Source: Subtercola sp. Z020 (GTDB taxonomy: Bacteria; Actinomycetota; Actinomycetes; Actinomycetales; Microbacteriaceae). Taken from it: a DNA stretch of 44,288 nucleotides. Of the stretch, positions 16,678 to 25,434 are shown piece by piece. The stretch spans positions 1 through 44,288 of the forward strand of contig NZ_PSTT01000103.1 of the NCBI RefSeq assembly GCF_002931235.1, in the 5' to 3' direction. Numbering within the stretch: the stretch's first letter is position 1; every line of letters starts with the position of its first letter. The notes beneath the pieces were generated by a model. The model made no database searches, was not told where the DNA came from, and was given only the letters and a program-made list of their open reading frames with translations. Made by a program: the position numbers and the translations under genes.

Positions 16678-18555
16678 CTACATGTCGCCAGAGACCGCGG
16701 GGTCGGAGACGGTCAGGTCGACCGCCCGCAGCTCAGACGCGCCTTCGCCCGTCACCTTCACCACGAAGTGGTAGTCGCCGGCCTTCGTCGGTGTCCCCGA
16801 GATCGTGCCGGTTCCCTGGTCGACCTTCAGCCCGGCGGGCAGCCGCCCCGTTGTGACCTCGAACTTGGCCGAGGCTCCCTGCATGGCCGCGAGAACGTAC
16901 TGGTACGGCTTGCCGAGCAGGGCTGTCGGGGGCTCATCGCTCGTGACGTGGATCGTGGCGGTCGCCTGTTCGCCGGCCTGTCCGGCCGGTCCCACCAGGT
17001 GGTAGGTGAAGGTCACGTCACCGGTGAAGGCCGCCTGCGGCTCGAAGCGGAACGACCCGTCGGGCGCAGCGGTGACCGTGCCGACGGCAGGGTGGTCGTC
17101 GACCACGACGTTCCAGTCGTCACGCCCGCTGGCGAACAGATCGTTCGCTGCGACGCCGTGCGCCGCATCGACGGCGAGTGTCGAGTCGGCTGCGACGCTG
17201 TACTCGTCGTTCGCCGAGACAGCGCTGCCTCCCACTCTCAGATGGATGGCCGTCGGCGGGCTCGCGACGCCGGCCCCGTTCTCGGTGTAGACGTAGATCG
17301 TGTCGTCGCCCACGAATGTGCTGGTCGGTGGGGTGTACCGGATCTCGTTCGAGGAGATCGTGAATGTGCCCGCGCCACGTTCGTTGCCGGTCCACGCCTT
17401 CAGGTCAGTCGACGCCTGCACGTGGCAGAGCACGCCCCAGAGAGTCGTCGGTGCCGATCCGATCGCTGCGACGGACTTTCCGTCAGCCGTTCCGGGGTCG
17501 GTGCAGACCGGTGCGGCTGGCCGCACGTCGACGTGAGCGCCGGCGGTCGCGCCATTCGCATCGGCGGCGACCACGGCCTGGCTGAGGGCCTGGACGGTGA
17601 AGTGCAGGCGCGCAGTGGCGACGTCCCCTGCGTTCATGTGCGGGATGAGGTAGCTCACGTATTCGTCCGTCTGGGTGCCGAAGCGCATCCAGTCGCTCGG
17701 GATCGAGTCCACGACTGCGGCGCTCAGTCCGGAGATCTTCAGGCGAACCAGCGTCGACCCGGCCGTCGAAGCACGAACGGTGAGGGTGTAGTCGGCGCGC
17801 CCGCCCGGGGCCGTCACCTCTGTGGGTGTGATCGTCGACGAGGTGGTGACGGTGTTCGCCGGCTCCATGTCATCAGCGGAGGGCGACTCCGTCGTCAGGA
17901 ACCCGCGGGAGGTTCCGAGGTACGTGCCGATGTTGCCGTAGCCCTTACCGTCGTTCTTGTACCAGGAGACCTGGGGAACATTGAGTTGACCTGAACTCGA
18001 GTAGGTGTACATGGCTTCCGCTGTGTACTTCGTGAAGACGACAGTTGTCTTGAAGCAGCCGAGGCTCGTGACGCACTCGATCGTGTCGTCTTCCACCCAG
18101 CTGAGGACGCTGCCCCGGTTCGACTCCGACTTCAGCTGGGACAGCGAGGCATTGTCTATACCCGGGAGGGGCGTCTGGGCCGTCGACCTCGTGCACAGGT
18201 TCGACCCGTTGGGGGAAGGCATGCAGTTGTAGCCAGAGTCAGACGAGGGGAACAGCCGCTTGTTGTTGAGAACCTCCCATGGGCTGAAATCCTTTGTGTC
18301 GGTGAACATCTGCTTGTCGTAGCCCCAGTACGACCCGCCTTCAGGGGTGCCGGAAGCCCCACCCGTAGAACCGCGGTACCCGCAGGTGTGTTCGGGTATC
18401 AGGCCTCCGATGACGGCGTCAGTCATTTTGCAGGCCAGCGGCTGATGGTTCAGGGCGCCGGCGGCCGAGGCCGATGAGGCGCCGCCCGCTGCAACCAGGC
18501 CGGACCCCAGCAGCAGAGCTATGACAGGCGCGACCACCGACTTCGACAACTTCAT
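16678..18555 (-). CDS. Large secreted protein with Ig-like/cadherin-like and putative Ig (He_PIG) domains
   Basis: 625 aa. A clear Sec signal peptide (MKLSKSVVAPVIALLLGSGL, cleavage near ASA|AGA at about residue 32). Residues about 40-220 are unlike any domain I recognise and contain several Cys and Trp; about 235-350 look like a beta-sandwich; about 430-530 contain ANDEYSVAADSTL and GVAANDLF, the cadherin-like tandem-repeat pattern; the end contains GRLPAGLKVDQGTGTISGTP, the He_PIG signature. There is no sorting signal or membrane anchor, so it is probably released or bound non-covalently to the wall. A GAGG ribosome site precedes the ATG. It is monocistronic with its own terminator. The substrate or partner is unknown. 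Confidence 0.8.
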   Translation of the reverse strand: MKLSKSVVAPVIALLLGSGLVAAGGASSASAAGALNHQPLACKMTDAVIGGLIPEHTCGYRGSTGGASGTPEGGSYWGYDKQMFTDTKDFSPWEVLNNKRLFPSSDSGYNCMPSPNGSNLCTRSTAQTPLPGIDNASLSQLKSESNRGSVLSWVEDDTIECVTSLGCFKTTVVFTKYTAEAMYTYSSSGQLNVPQVSWYKNDGKGYGNIGTYLGTSRGFLTTESPSADDMEPANTVTTSSTITPTEVTAPGGRADYTLTVRASTAGSTLVRLKISGLSAAVVDSIPSDWMRFGTQTDEYVSYLIPHMNAGDVATARLHFTVQALSQAVVAADANGATAGAHVDVRPAAPVCTDPGTADGKSVAAIGSAPTTLWGVLCHVQASTDLKAWTGNERGAGTFTISSNEIRYTPPTSTFVGDDTIYVYTENGAGVASPPTAIHLRVGGSAVSANDEYSVAADSTLAVDAAHGVAANDLFASGRDDWNVVVDDHPAVGTVTAAPDGSFRFEPQAAFTGDVTFTYHLVGPAGQAGEQATATIHVTSDEPPTALLGKPYQYVLAAMQGASAKFEVTTGRLPAGLKVDQGTGTISGTPTKAGDYHFVVKVTGEGASELRAVDLTVSDPAVSGDM

Positions 18556-18756
18556 GATGGAATTCCTCTTTCTATCGTGCGTGAGCAGAGCTGGGAACGC
18601 TGAGATATGTGTTGTGTTCCTGAAGAGGGAGAGCGGCGGTGAGGCATTTCATTACGCGAAGGCCGCAAAGTTCAGCGAAACGTAAGGTTCGCGGGCGCCT
18701 TTGCCGTATTCCTGTACCGCGAACGGGGGGTAAGACCCGCCGCGGCAGCCGCGGGC
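18556..18756. other. Divergent intergenic gap, AT-richer than surroundings
   Basis: No gene is seen. It must carry the promoter of the minus-strand surface protein: TAATGA-like and AT-rich patches lie around 18640-18660, but no convincing -35/-10 pair was found. The plus-strand -10 box of the prephenate dehydratase gene is at its right end. Confidence 0.5.
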
Positions 18757-18762
18757 TAGGCT
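18757..18762 (+). promoter_or_regulatory. -10 box TAGGCT, leaderless start for pheA
   Basis: TAGGCT, 6 nt, ATG at 18769; identical in box and spacing to 3084, 25156 and (minus strand) 30191. Confidence 0.65.
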
Positions 18763-18768
18763 CGGGGC

Positions 18769-19758
18769 ATGGCAGACAGCACGCCCGCAGACAGCGCAGC
18801 CGCGACATCCGGCGCCGCGAAAGCGACCTACAGCTACCTCGGCCCGACGGGCACCTTCACCGAGGCCGCCCTCGCGCAGGTGCCCGAGGCGGCTGGCCAG
18901 AACTGGCGGAGCGTCAACAACGTGGGTGAGGCGCTCGACGACGTGACGTCGGGCCGCAGCATCGCCGCCATGATCGCGATCGAGAACTCGGTCGAGGGCG
19001 GCGTCAGCGCCACGCAGGACGCGCTGGCGAGCATCCCGAACCTCCGCATCGTAGGGGAGTACCTGGTCAGGGTGCAGTTCGCGCTCGTCGCGCGGCCGGG
19101 CATCGAGCTGAAAGACGTGCACGTCGTGAACGCGCACCCCGTCGCGTACGCGCAGTGCAGGGGCTGGCTCGAGGCGAACCTGCCCTCGCACGGCCACATC
19201 CCGTCGACCTCGAACGTGGCGAGCGCGCTCAGCCTCTTCGACAGCGACCTGGCGGATGCCGCGATCGCCCCGCCCCGCATCGTCGAACACCACGAGCTGA
19301 ACACGCTGGCCACCGACATCGGCGACAACCACAATGCGGTCACCCGGTTCGTGCTGGTCAGCCGGGCCGCCGCGCTGCCGCAGCCGACGGGGGCGGACAA
19401 GACGAGCATCATCGCCGAGCTCCCCGCCGACCGCTCGGGCGCGCTGCTCGAACTGCTCGAGCAGTTCTCGACGCGCGGGGTCAACCTCAGCCTGCTGCAG
19501 TCCCGCCCCATCGGCGATGCTCTCGGGCGCTACCGGTTCATCATCGATGCCGACGGCCACATTCTCGACGAGCGCGTGGCGGATGCGATGCTCGGCGTGC
19601 GCCGGTTCAGTCCGCGCGTCATCTTCCTGGGGTCGTATCCGCGGGCGGACCAGGCTCAGATCGAGTACGTCGACCGCTACGACGACGAGGTCTTCATCGA
19701 GGCGCGCGACTGGCTGCGGTCGCTGGTCTCGGGCGAACCCGAGGTCTCCCCCGAGTAG
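18769..19758 (+). CDS. pheA: Prephenate dehydratase with ACT domain
   Basis: 329 aa. The catalytic part opens with YSYLGPTGTFTEAAL (about residues 21-35) and contains AIENSVEGGV, then DNHNAVTRFVLVSR with the catalytic TRF motif. The C-terminal ACT domain (about 205-290) has GALLELLEQFSTRGVNLSL and QSRP, a variant of the ESRP phenylalanine-binding motif. It converts prephenate to phenylpyruvate in phenylalanine synthesis and should be feedback-inhibited by phenylalanine. It has a short Ala/Ser-rich N-terminal extension and an acidic C-terminal extension. Leaderless and monocistronic; it is convergent with the lipid kinase, separated by a 50-bp hairpin. Confidence 0.93.
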   Translation: MADSTPADSAAATSGAAKATYSYLGPTGTFTEAALAQVPEAAGQNWRSVNNVGEALDDVTSGRSIAAMIAIENSVEGGVSATQDALASIPNLRIVGEYLVRVQFALVARPGIELKDVHVVNAHPVAYAQCRGWLEANLPSHGHIPSTSNVASALSLFDSDLADAAIAPPRIVEHHELNTLATDIGDNHNAVTRFVLVSRAAALPQPTGADKTSIIAELPADRSGALLELLEQFSTRGVNLSLLQSRPIGDALGRYRFIIDADGHILDERVADAMLGVRRFSPRVIFLGSYPRADQAQIEYVDRYDDEVFIEARDWLRSLVSGEPEVSPE

Positions 19759-19763
19759 CCGCC

Positions 19764-19813
19764 GGCTCTGGATGCCGCGGGCCGCCGCCGCCCGCCGCGC
19801 GGCATCCGGAGCC
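19764..19813. terminator. Long hairpin between convergent pheA and lipid kinase
   Basis: GGCTCTGGATGCCGCG (19764-19779) pairs with CGCGGCATCCGGAGCC (19798-19813) with one mismatch. No T tract follows on either side, so it is a likely bidirectional stem rather than a canonical terminator. Each arm contains the window's frequent GGATGCC word. Confidence 0.6.
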
Positions 19814-20844
19814 TAGACGCGCACCCGCAGCGCGCCGGGGTCGACCCAGATGTGCAGAAGCGACGCCTCGCCGAACTCGTCGCCGTCGAGCTGGATCTGC
19901 TGCGGCTCGTCGAGCCTCAGCCGCAGATCGGTGCCCTGCGCGTACACCACGTCTTTGACGTCGGGCGAGATCTCGATGAGGCGCCGGCCCGCCGCCGACT
20001 TCGCGAGCACCCCGTTCTCGATCGTCACCTTGTTCCACGCGCGGATCCAGCCGAACGGCCCCTTCGGGCGCAGCGCCATGAAGTCGAGCACCCCGTCGTC
20101 GGGCTTCGCGTCGGGCATGAGCAGGATGCCGCCGGGCAGCAGCCCGCAGTTGCCCGCCATCACCGAGTGCGACGAGACGTCGCGCCACGGCTCCTCCCCG
20201 TCGATCGACACCGACATGGTGATGGAGTGAAGCTCGGGCAGCGCGCGCAGGCCGCCATCGACGTAGGCGAGCCAACCGACAGCTTTCTTGAGCTTCGAGT
20301 TGGTGTTCGCGATCATCTTGGCATCGATGCCGAGACCGGCGATGACGAGAAAGACGTGGGTCGAGCTGGCGGGCTCGGCAGGCGAGTCGGCTCCGGATGC
20401 CGCGGCGGCACCCGCGGGCCGCGTGATCTCGATCAGCCCGAGGTCGATGTCGCGGTCGTACCCCGTGAACATCAGCCCGATGCCCTCGTCGAAGTCCATC
20501 GTGAGGTCGAGGTTGCGGGCAAGCAGGTTTCCGGTTCCCGACGGCAGCAGCGCAAGCGGCACGCCCGAACCGCGCAGCGCCTCCGCGACGGCGCGCACCG
20601 TTCCGTCGCCGCCGGCGGCCATGACGACGTCGGCTCCCGCAGCGATCGCGGCTGCGGTCACGTGCTGTCCGGCATCCAGAGCCGTCGTCTCGTACCAGAA
20701 CGTCTCACCCCAGCCGGCCGCAGCGGCTCGGCGTTCGACAGCTTCCCGCAGCTTCGACCCCTCGACCTTGATCGGATTGAACACGACGGCAGCACGTCTG
20801 CCTGCAGGCCCGGCCTCTTCTCGGGAATGCTCTGCGACGGCCAC
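19813..20844 (-). CDS. Diacylglycerol-kinase-family lipid kinase (YegS/DgkB-like)
   Basis: 343 aa. VVFNPIK (about residues 20-26), AAGGDGTVRAV (nucleotide-binding GGDGT at 78-82) and LLPSGTGNLLARNL (101-106 PSGTGN) are the signature blocks of the DAGK catalytic family; DGVLDFMALRP and LDGDEFG lie in the C-terminal beta domain. It should phosphorylate diacylglycerol or a related lipid for phospholipid turnover. The GTG start is 35 bp from the divergent serS start; a TACCCT box lies 7 nt before it, so both genes appear leaderless with overlapping promoters. A Gly/Ala-rich insertion near residue 145 is unremarkable. Confidence 0.88.
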   Translation of the reverse strand: MAVAEHSREEAGPAGRRAAVVFNPIKVEGSKLREAVERRAAAAGWGETFWYETTALDAGQHVTAAAIAAGADVVMAAGGDGTVRAVAEALRGSGVPLALLPSGTGNLLARNLDLTMDFDEGIGLMFTGYDRDIDLGLIEITRPAGAAAASGADSPAEPASSTHVFLVIAGLGIDAKMIANTNSKLKKAVGWLAYVDGGLRALPELHSITMSVSIDGEEPWRDVSSHSVMAGNCGLLPGGILLMPDAKPDDGVLDFMALRPKGPFGWIRAWNKVTIENGVLAKSAAGRRLIEISPDVKDVVYAQGTDLRLRLDEPQQIQLDGDEFGEASLLHIWVDPGALRVRV

Positions 20845-20851
20845 AAGTCAT

Positions 20852-20857
20852 AGGGTA
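20852..20857 (-). promoter_or_regulatory. -10 box TACCCT for the lipid kinase
   Basis: Minus-strand TACCCT ends 7 nt before the GTG at 20844. It lies within 22 bp of the divergent serS start, so the two promoters must share DNA. Confidence 0.45.
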
Positions 20858-20867
20858 GGGCATCGCT

Positions 20868-20873
20868 AAGATT
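20868..20873 (+). promoter_or_regulatory. -10 box TAAGAT, leaderless start for serS
   Basis: TAAGAT followed by 6 nt and GTG at 20880. This favours the second of two in-frame GTG codons, which also gives the standard SerRS N-terminus [12 protein letters not shown]. Confidence 0.65.
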
Positions 20874-20879
20874 GTGCAG

Positions 20880-22157
20880 GTGATCGATCCTGTACTCCTG
20901 CGCGAGAATCCCGAGCTCATCCGCCAGTCCCAGGCTGCCCGCGGTGACTCGGTCGAGCTGGTCGACCTGGCCCTCACGGCCGACACCGAGCGCCGAACCG
21001 CGATCGGCGAGTACGAGAACCTGCGAGCGTCGCAGAACGCTTTCGGCAAGAAGGTCGCCGCGGCTCCCAAAGACGAGAAGAAGGCCCTAGTCGCCGAGGC
21101 CCAGACCCTGGCCGCGAGCGTCAAAGAGGCGAACCAGCGGGTTCAGGATGCCGAACTGAGCTTCAGCGGGCTCGTCGGCGCCATCGCGAACCCCGTTCTT
21201 CCCGGCGTGCCCTCCGGCGGCGAGGAGAACTTCGTCACCCTGCGCGAGGTCGGAACCCGCCCGGACTTCGACTTCGAACCCCGCGACCACGTCGAGATCG
21301 CCGAGTTGATCGGGGCATTCGACCTGCAGCGCGGTGCGAAGGTCAGCGGCGCGCGCTTCTACTTCCTCACCGGCATCGGTGCCCGCCTCGAGATCGCGCT
21401 GATGAACCTGGCGCTCGAGAAGGCGATCGCGAACGGCTTCACGCCGATGATCACGCCGACCCTGGTGCGCCCCGAGATCATGCGCGGCACCGGCTTTCTC
21501 GGCGAGCATGCCGACGAGATCTACTACCTGCCGGCCGACGACCTCTACCTCACGGGCACGAGCGAGGTCGCGCTCGCGGGGTTCCACTCCGACGAGATCC
21601 TCGACCTCACCGACGGGCCGTACCGCTACGCCGGCTGGTCGACCTGCTACCGGCGCGAGGCCGGCTCGGGCGGAAAGGACACCCGCGGCATCCTGCGCGT
21701 TCACCAGTTCAACAAGCTCGAGATGTTCTCGTACGTGCTGCCCGAAGACGCCGAAGCCGAACACCTGCGTCTCGTCGGCTACCAGGAGGAGTTGCTCACC
21801 TCGCTCGGCCTCAACTACCGCGTGATCGACGTCGCTGCGGGCGACCTCGGCTCGTCGGCCGCGCGAAAGTACGACATCGAGGCGTGGGTGCCCACGCAGG
21901 GCACGTTCCGCGAGCTCACGTCGACGTCGAACTGCACCACGTACCAGGCGCGGCGACTGGATGCCCGCTACCGCACCGAATCGGGCAAGACCGCTCCCGT
22001 GGCGACGCTGAACGGCACGTTCGCGACCACCCGCTGGCTCGTCGCGCTGCTCGAGACGCACCAGCGGGCCGACGGATCGGTGCGGGTGCCCGAGGTGCTG
22101 CGCCCCTACCTCGGTGGGCTCGAGGTCATCGAGCCGCTGAACGGGCGGCGGGCGTGA
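20880..22157 (+). CDS. serS: Seryl-tRNA synthetase
   Basis: 425 aa. The N-terminal coiled-coil arm spans about residues 30-110. Class II motif 2 lies in [20 protein letters not shown] and motif 3 in [29 protein letters not shown] is also a SerRS landmark. It charges tRNA-Ser (two serine tRNAs are encoded at 25.0 and 30.3 kb) in the cytoplasm. The start at 20880 rather than the GTG six bases earlier is chosen from the family N-terminus and the -10 spacing. The stop overlaps the next GTG by four bases, coupling it to a HAD phosphatase gene. Confidence 0.96.
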   Translation: MIDPVLLRENPELIRQSQAARGDSVELVDLALTADTERRTAIGEYENLRASQNAFGKKVAAAPKDEKKALVAEAQTLAASVKEANQRVQDAELSFSGLVGAIANPVLPGVPSGGEENFVTLREVGTRPDFDFEPRDHVEIAELIGAFDLQRGAKVSGARFYFLTGIGARLEIALMNLALEKAIANGFTPMITPTLVRPEIMRGTGFLGEHADEIYYLPADDLYLTGTSEVALAGFHSDEILDLTDGPYRYAGWSTCYRREAGSGGKDTRGILRVHQFNKLEMFSYVLPEDAEAEHLRLVGYQEELLTSLGLNYRVIDVAAGDLGSSAARKYDIEAWVPTQGTFRELTSTSNCTTYQARRLDARYRTESGKTAPVATLNGTFATTRWLVALLETHQRADGSVRVPEVLRPYLGGLEVIEPLNGRRA

Positions 22158-23254
22158 GCGGCGTGGGTGGGATCGGCGGCGTGGGTGGAGTTCGCGGCAA
22201 GGGCGGGGCTGATGGCGTGAGCGACGAGGGTGCCGTGGGCGACATCCCGTTCGGCGATGCCGACGAGGCGGCGGCCGAGGCTGCGGGCGTGAGCGGTTCG
22301 GGCGAGGTTCCGATGGTCGACGACGCCGGGCTGGTCGACGCCGACCCCGAAGAACCCGACTTCGCGGCGCGCCCCGGCCAGCTCGACCTGCCGAGAGACG
22401 CCGTCGCCGACGCGCCGGGCTCTGCCGGGCATCCGGAGACCAACCCGACGAACCCCGAGCGCTGGCTCGTCGCGCTCGACATCGACGGAACGATCCTGCA
22501 CGAAGACGGCTCGATCTCCGACGCCGTCGTCGACCAGGTCGCGCGCCTGACCGGCCTCGGCCACGAGGTGATGCTCGCCACCGGCCGCTCCGTCGCCTCG
22601 ACCCTGCCGGTGCTCGACCTGCTCGGCATCGCGCCGACCTACGTCGTCTGCTCGAACGGGGCCATCACGATGCAGCGGGATGCGGATGCCCCACTGGGCT
22701 ATCGGCGTGAGATCGTCGAGACGTTCAACCCCGGTGCGGTGTTGCGGCAGATCCAGGCGCACCTGCCGAACGGGCGGTTCGCGGTGGAGGATGCGGACGG
22801 CTACTTCCGCTACACCGGCGACTTCCCCGACGCAGTGAACTCGATCGGCGGCGAGGCGGTGCCGTTCGACGAGCTGCTCGACATCGAGGCGACGCGCGTC
22901 GTCGTCATCTCGCCCGGGCACGACATGGAGGACTTCCTGTCGATCGTCGAGACGATGGGCCTGCACCGCGTCTCGTACTCGGTCGGCTGGACGGCCTGGC
23001 TCGACATCGCGCCCGACGGCGTCAACAAGTCGACCTCGATGGAGCGCGTGCGGCAGCTGCTCGGCATCCCCTCGTCGCGTGTACTGGCGGCCGGCGACGG
23101 CCGCAACGACATCGAGATGCTGACCTGGGCCGCGGTCTCGGGCCGCGCTGTCGCGATGGGCCAGGCGCCAGACGACGTGCGCGAGGTCGCGACAGAGGTG
23201 ACGTCGTCGATCCACGACGATGGTCTGGCGAAGGCGCTCGCGACCCTGCGCTGA
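22154..23254 (+). CDS. Cof-type HAD hydrolase with long N-terminal extension
   Basis: 366 aa from the GTG that overlaps the serS stop (GTGA). The first about 104 residues are low-complexity: GGVGG repeats, then an acidic Ala/Gly/Pro stretch without predicted fold. The HAD core begins with [14 protein letters not shown] (nucleophile Asp109, acid Asp111), has LATGRS, and ends with [12 protein letters not shown] and a Cof-type cap between. Such enzymes dephosphorylate sugar phosphates or cofactors. An ATG at 22313 would give a shorter extension, so the real start is uncertain. The pairing with serS is common in actinobacteria and probably reflects shared expression rather than a pathway. Confidence 0.85.
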   Translation: MSGVGGIGGVGGVRGKGGADGVSDEGAVGDIPFGDADEAAAEAAGVSGSGEVPMVDDAGLVDADPEEPDFAARPGQLDLPRDAVADAPGSAGHPETNPTNPERWLVALDIDGTILHEDGSISDAVVDQVARLTGLGHEVMLATGRSVASTLPVLDLLGIAPTYVVCSNGAITMQRDADAPLGYRREIVETFNPGAVLRQIQAHLPNGRFAVEDADGYFRYTGDFPDAVNSIGGEAVPFDELLDIEATRVVVISPGHDMEDFLSIVETMGLHRVSYSVGWTAWLDIAPDGVNKSTSMERVRQLLGIPSSRVLAAGDGRNDIEMLTWAAVSGRAVAMGQAPDDVREVATEVTSSIHDDGLAKALATLR

Positions 23255-23293
23255 GGCTGGGACTCCGGGTTGTGGGTTGCTCAGTTAATGAGC

Positions 23294-23299
23294 TAATCT
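23294..23299 (+). promoter_or_regulatory. -10 box TAATCT before the beta-propeller gene
   Basis: TAATCT, 7 nt, ATG at 23307. A small inverted repeat GCTCA-N5-TGAGC lies directly upstream (23279-23293) in the -35 region. Confidence 0.55.
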
Positions 23300-23306
23300 C
23301 ACGATC

Positions 23307-24848
23307 ATGCCTCTTGCGTCCCGATTCTCTGTTCCTGTCGTCACCGTCTGTCTCGCCCTCGTTGCCTCCGGTCTGGTGATCGGAGCTGGGTCGGCCACGG
23401 CGGCGCCTGTCTCCAGCGACCCTCTCGTAACGCTCGCCGCTGGCAGCAGCCCACGTTCGATAGCAGTAGGCGCAGGGGGAGAGTTCTTCACGGCGAATTT
23501 CGGCTCGAGCGTCGTCGCAGCCTTCACCTCTGACGGTGTCTTCGAGCCCCTGAGATCGGTGCCGATGCCAGCGGGATCGCACCCGATCGATGTGGCCGTG
23601 GACTCGAAGGGTACAGTTTGGAGCGCGAACATCGACGGCCATTCAGTCGGGTCGTTCGTACCCGGGACCGTGATGCTGACTGTGTTCGATCTGGGTGTAG
23701 GTGTGGGGCCGGAGGCGGTTGCTGTCGGGCCGAATGACATCGTCTACACGGCGAACGGCTCAGCCAACACGATCTCGAAGATCGAGAGGATGGGGGCGGG
23801 CTTCGTCACCACTGCGAAGTTCGCCGAGCTGGTCGGCGCGCAGCCTCTGGCGCTCGCGATTGACGCCGCGGGCGACATCTACACCGCCAACACCAACAAC
23901 GGCACCGTCTCGAAAGTCTCCGCAGTCGGTCGAGTCATCGACGTCTTCGCGAAGCTGCCGGCCGGCGGCCACCCTGACGCGATTGCGATCGACAGCCACG
24001 GGATGCTCTACGTGGCCGACACCGACCACGACTCGGTCGTCAAGATCGATCCGTCGAAGCCGCTTGCAACCAACATCATCGCCACGTACCAGCTCGCTGC
24101 AGGGGCGAAGCCCTTCGGTCTGACCGTGGATGCTCGCGACAACGTGTACGTCACGAACCGTGCAACGAGCACGGTCGACGTGATCCCGGATGGCGCCACC
24201 GTCGCGACCACGATCCAGACGATGCCGGTCGGATCGGGTCTGACGGGGATCACCGTCTCGCCGGCGAACGTGCTGCTGACCACGAGCTTCGCGCGCGCTG
24301 TGGTGTCGTCGCTTGACCTCACCACGGTGCTGACGCTGACGAAGCCGGTCGCCGATGTCGACCTCGGTGCCAGTGTCTCGGGCTCCTTCACCGCGACCGG
24401 AGTCGACCCTCTCACGTTCTCGTCGGCCGACCTACCGGCGTGGCTGACCCTGAACCCCACGACCGGCGCGTTCACGGGCACCCCGCCGACCTCGGGACCG
24501 GTGTCGTTCTCCGTGGTGGCGAACAGCCTCGTGGGTGCGAGCAATCCCGTGACGGTCTCCTTCACCGTCATCGGTGCGGCCCCGACCGCAACCCCGACGC
24601 CGACGTCGACCCCCGGCCAGACGACACCGCCGACGACCGTGCCGGGAACGGGTGGCGGCGGCTCGACGGGCGGTTCCGCGGGGGGAGGGTCGGGTTCGGG
24701 TTCGACAAGTGGCCGGGGCGGCTCGACCGGGTCGCTCGCCCACACCGGCGCTGACGCGGGTGGCGCGGTCGGGCTCGTCGGCAGCGGGCTGGGTCTCGTG
24801 GCGCTCGGCATCGTCGTGGGAGTGCGGCGTCGGCGTCGCACGGTCTGA
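23307..24848 (+). CDS. LAHTG-anchored surface beta-propeller protein with Ig domain
   Basis: 513 aa. Sec signal peptide (MPLASRFSVPVVTVCLALVA, cleavage near ATA|AP at about residue 33). Residues about 40-330 contain six YncE/NHL-type blades, each with a variant of GxxYxANxxxxxVSKI. Residues about 345-430 form a putative Ig domain (LPAWLTLNPTTGAFTGTPP). A Thr/Pro then Gly/Ser linker leads to the sorting signal LAHTG at 477-481, a hydrophobic helix and RRRRR. Class E sortase would fix it to peptidoglycan. The propeller probably binds a surface or extracellular ligand; none can be named. Leaderless and monocistronic. It provides the complete LAxTG signal against which the LASTG segment at 44-181 can be compared. 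Confidence 0.9.
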   Translation: MPLASRFSVPVVTVCLALVASGLVIGAGSATAAPVSSDPLVTLAAGSSPRSIAVGAGGEFFTANFGSSVVAAFTSDGVFEPLRSVPMPAGSHPIDVAVDSKGTVWSANIDGHSVGSFVPGTVMLTVFDLGVGVGPEAVAVGPNDIVYTANGSANTISKIERMGAGFVTTAKFAELVGAQPLALAIDAAGDIYTANTNNGTVSKVSAVGRVIDVFAKLPAGGHPDAIAIDSHGMLYVADTDHDSVVKIDPSKPLATNIIATYQLAAGAKPFGLTVDARDNVYVTNRATSTVDVIPDGATVATTIQTMPVGSGLTGITVSPANVLLTTSFARAVVSSLDLTTVLTLTKPVADVDLGASVSGSFTATGVDPLTFSSADLPAWLTLNPTTGAFTGTPPTSGPVSFSVVANSLVGASNPVTVSFTVIGAAPTATPTPTSTPGQTTPPTTVPGTGGGGSTGGSAGGGSGSGSTSGRGGSTGSLAHTGADAGGAVGLVGSGLGLVALGIVVGVRRRRRTV

Positions 24849-24910
24849 GCCGCCGGTCGACCAGCTGGCCGACGCGGCCGACCCTCCAGCCGACCCGCGT
24901 CGGTACATCG

Positions 24911-24945
24911 GATGGTCCATCAGTCAGTCGTTCCGATGGTCCATC
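24911..24945. promoter_or_regulatory. Two copies of the 11-bp palindrome GATGGTCCATC
   Basis: Identical copies at 24911-24921 and 24935-24945, 24 bp apart, about 32 bp upstream of the tRNA-Ser -10 box. Each reads the same on both strands around a central base. This looks like a paired operator. Nothing else is seen in the 24849-25017 gap. Confidence 0.4.
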
Positions 24946-25017
24946 CGTCGATCGATGACCGGAACAGGGGGTCGGTTATGCTGGGGGAGTCGGCGCGCGC
25001 GTGCGCGGTGCCGGCAG

Positions 25018-25102
25018 GGAGGGCTGTCCGAGCGGCCGATGGAGCCAGTCTTGAAAACTGGTGGGCAGAAATGTCTCGCGAGTTCGAATCTCGCGCCCTC
25101 CG
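25018..25102 (+). tRNA. tRNA-Ser (anticodon TGA)
   Basis: Acceptor stem GGAGGGC pairs with GCCCTCC; the anticodon stem CAGT/ACTG encloses loop CTTGAAA, anticodon TGA (UCA codons). The long variable arm is typical of serine tRNAs and the T arm has GTTCGAATC. A TATGCT -10 box is at 24977-24982, with a weak GATGAC 17 nt further up. Confidence 0.96.
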
Positions 25103-25155
25103 CAGATGGTCGGGGTGCCCCGCAGGGCCGTTGTTGTGTTCGGTGCCCGGGCGAG

Positions 25156-25161
25156 TAGGCT
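25156..25161 (+). promoter_or_regulatory. -10 box TAGGCT, leaderless start for small membrane protein
   Basis: TAGGCT, 6 nt, ATG at 25168. It confirms that the 72-aa frame is a real gene. Confidence 0.6.
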
Positions 25162-25167
25162 GCGGCC

Positions 25168-25386
25168 ATGACGGCAGCCCGGCTCAACTCTGCTCTGCAG
25201 CGAGTGCTCACGTGGGTCTACGTGGGGTTTGCGGCAGCAATTTTCGTCGCAGGGATCGTCAAGCTGCTGAATGGCGACAACATCGGGTGGCTGCTTCTGC
25301 TCTTCGCGCCGATCACCGTTCTGATCGGACATGTGCGGGTCGCACGCATTCGGGCCCAGCGCGCGAAACCCTCTGAGCTCCCCTAG
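25168..25386 (+). CDS. Small two-helix membrane protein, function unknown
   Basis: 72 aa. Two hydrophobic segments (about residues 15-34 and 39-54) joined by a short NGDNIG turn, with a basic C-terminus (RVARIRAQRAK), so both ends are probably cytoplasmic. I do not recognise the family. The support for a real gene is the leaderless promoter with the window's standard spacing and regular high third-position GC. It stands alone between tRNA-Ser and a VOC gene. Confidence 0.65.
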   Translation: MTAARLNSALQRVLTWVYVGFAAAIFVAGIVKLLNGDNIGWLLLLFAPITVLIGHVRVARIRAQRAKPSELP

Positions 25387-25434
25387 CGCGGGTGGGGGGG
25401 CCTTATGTGGCGGAGCGATGGCGAGGAGGTCGGC

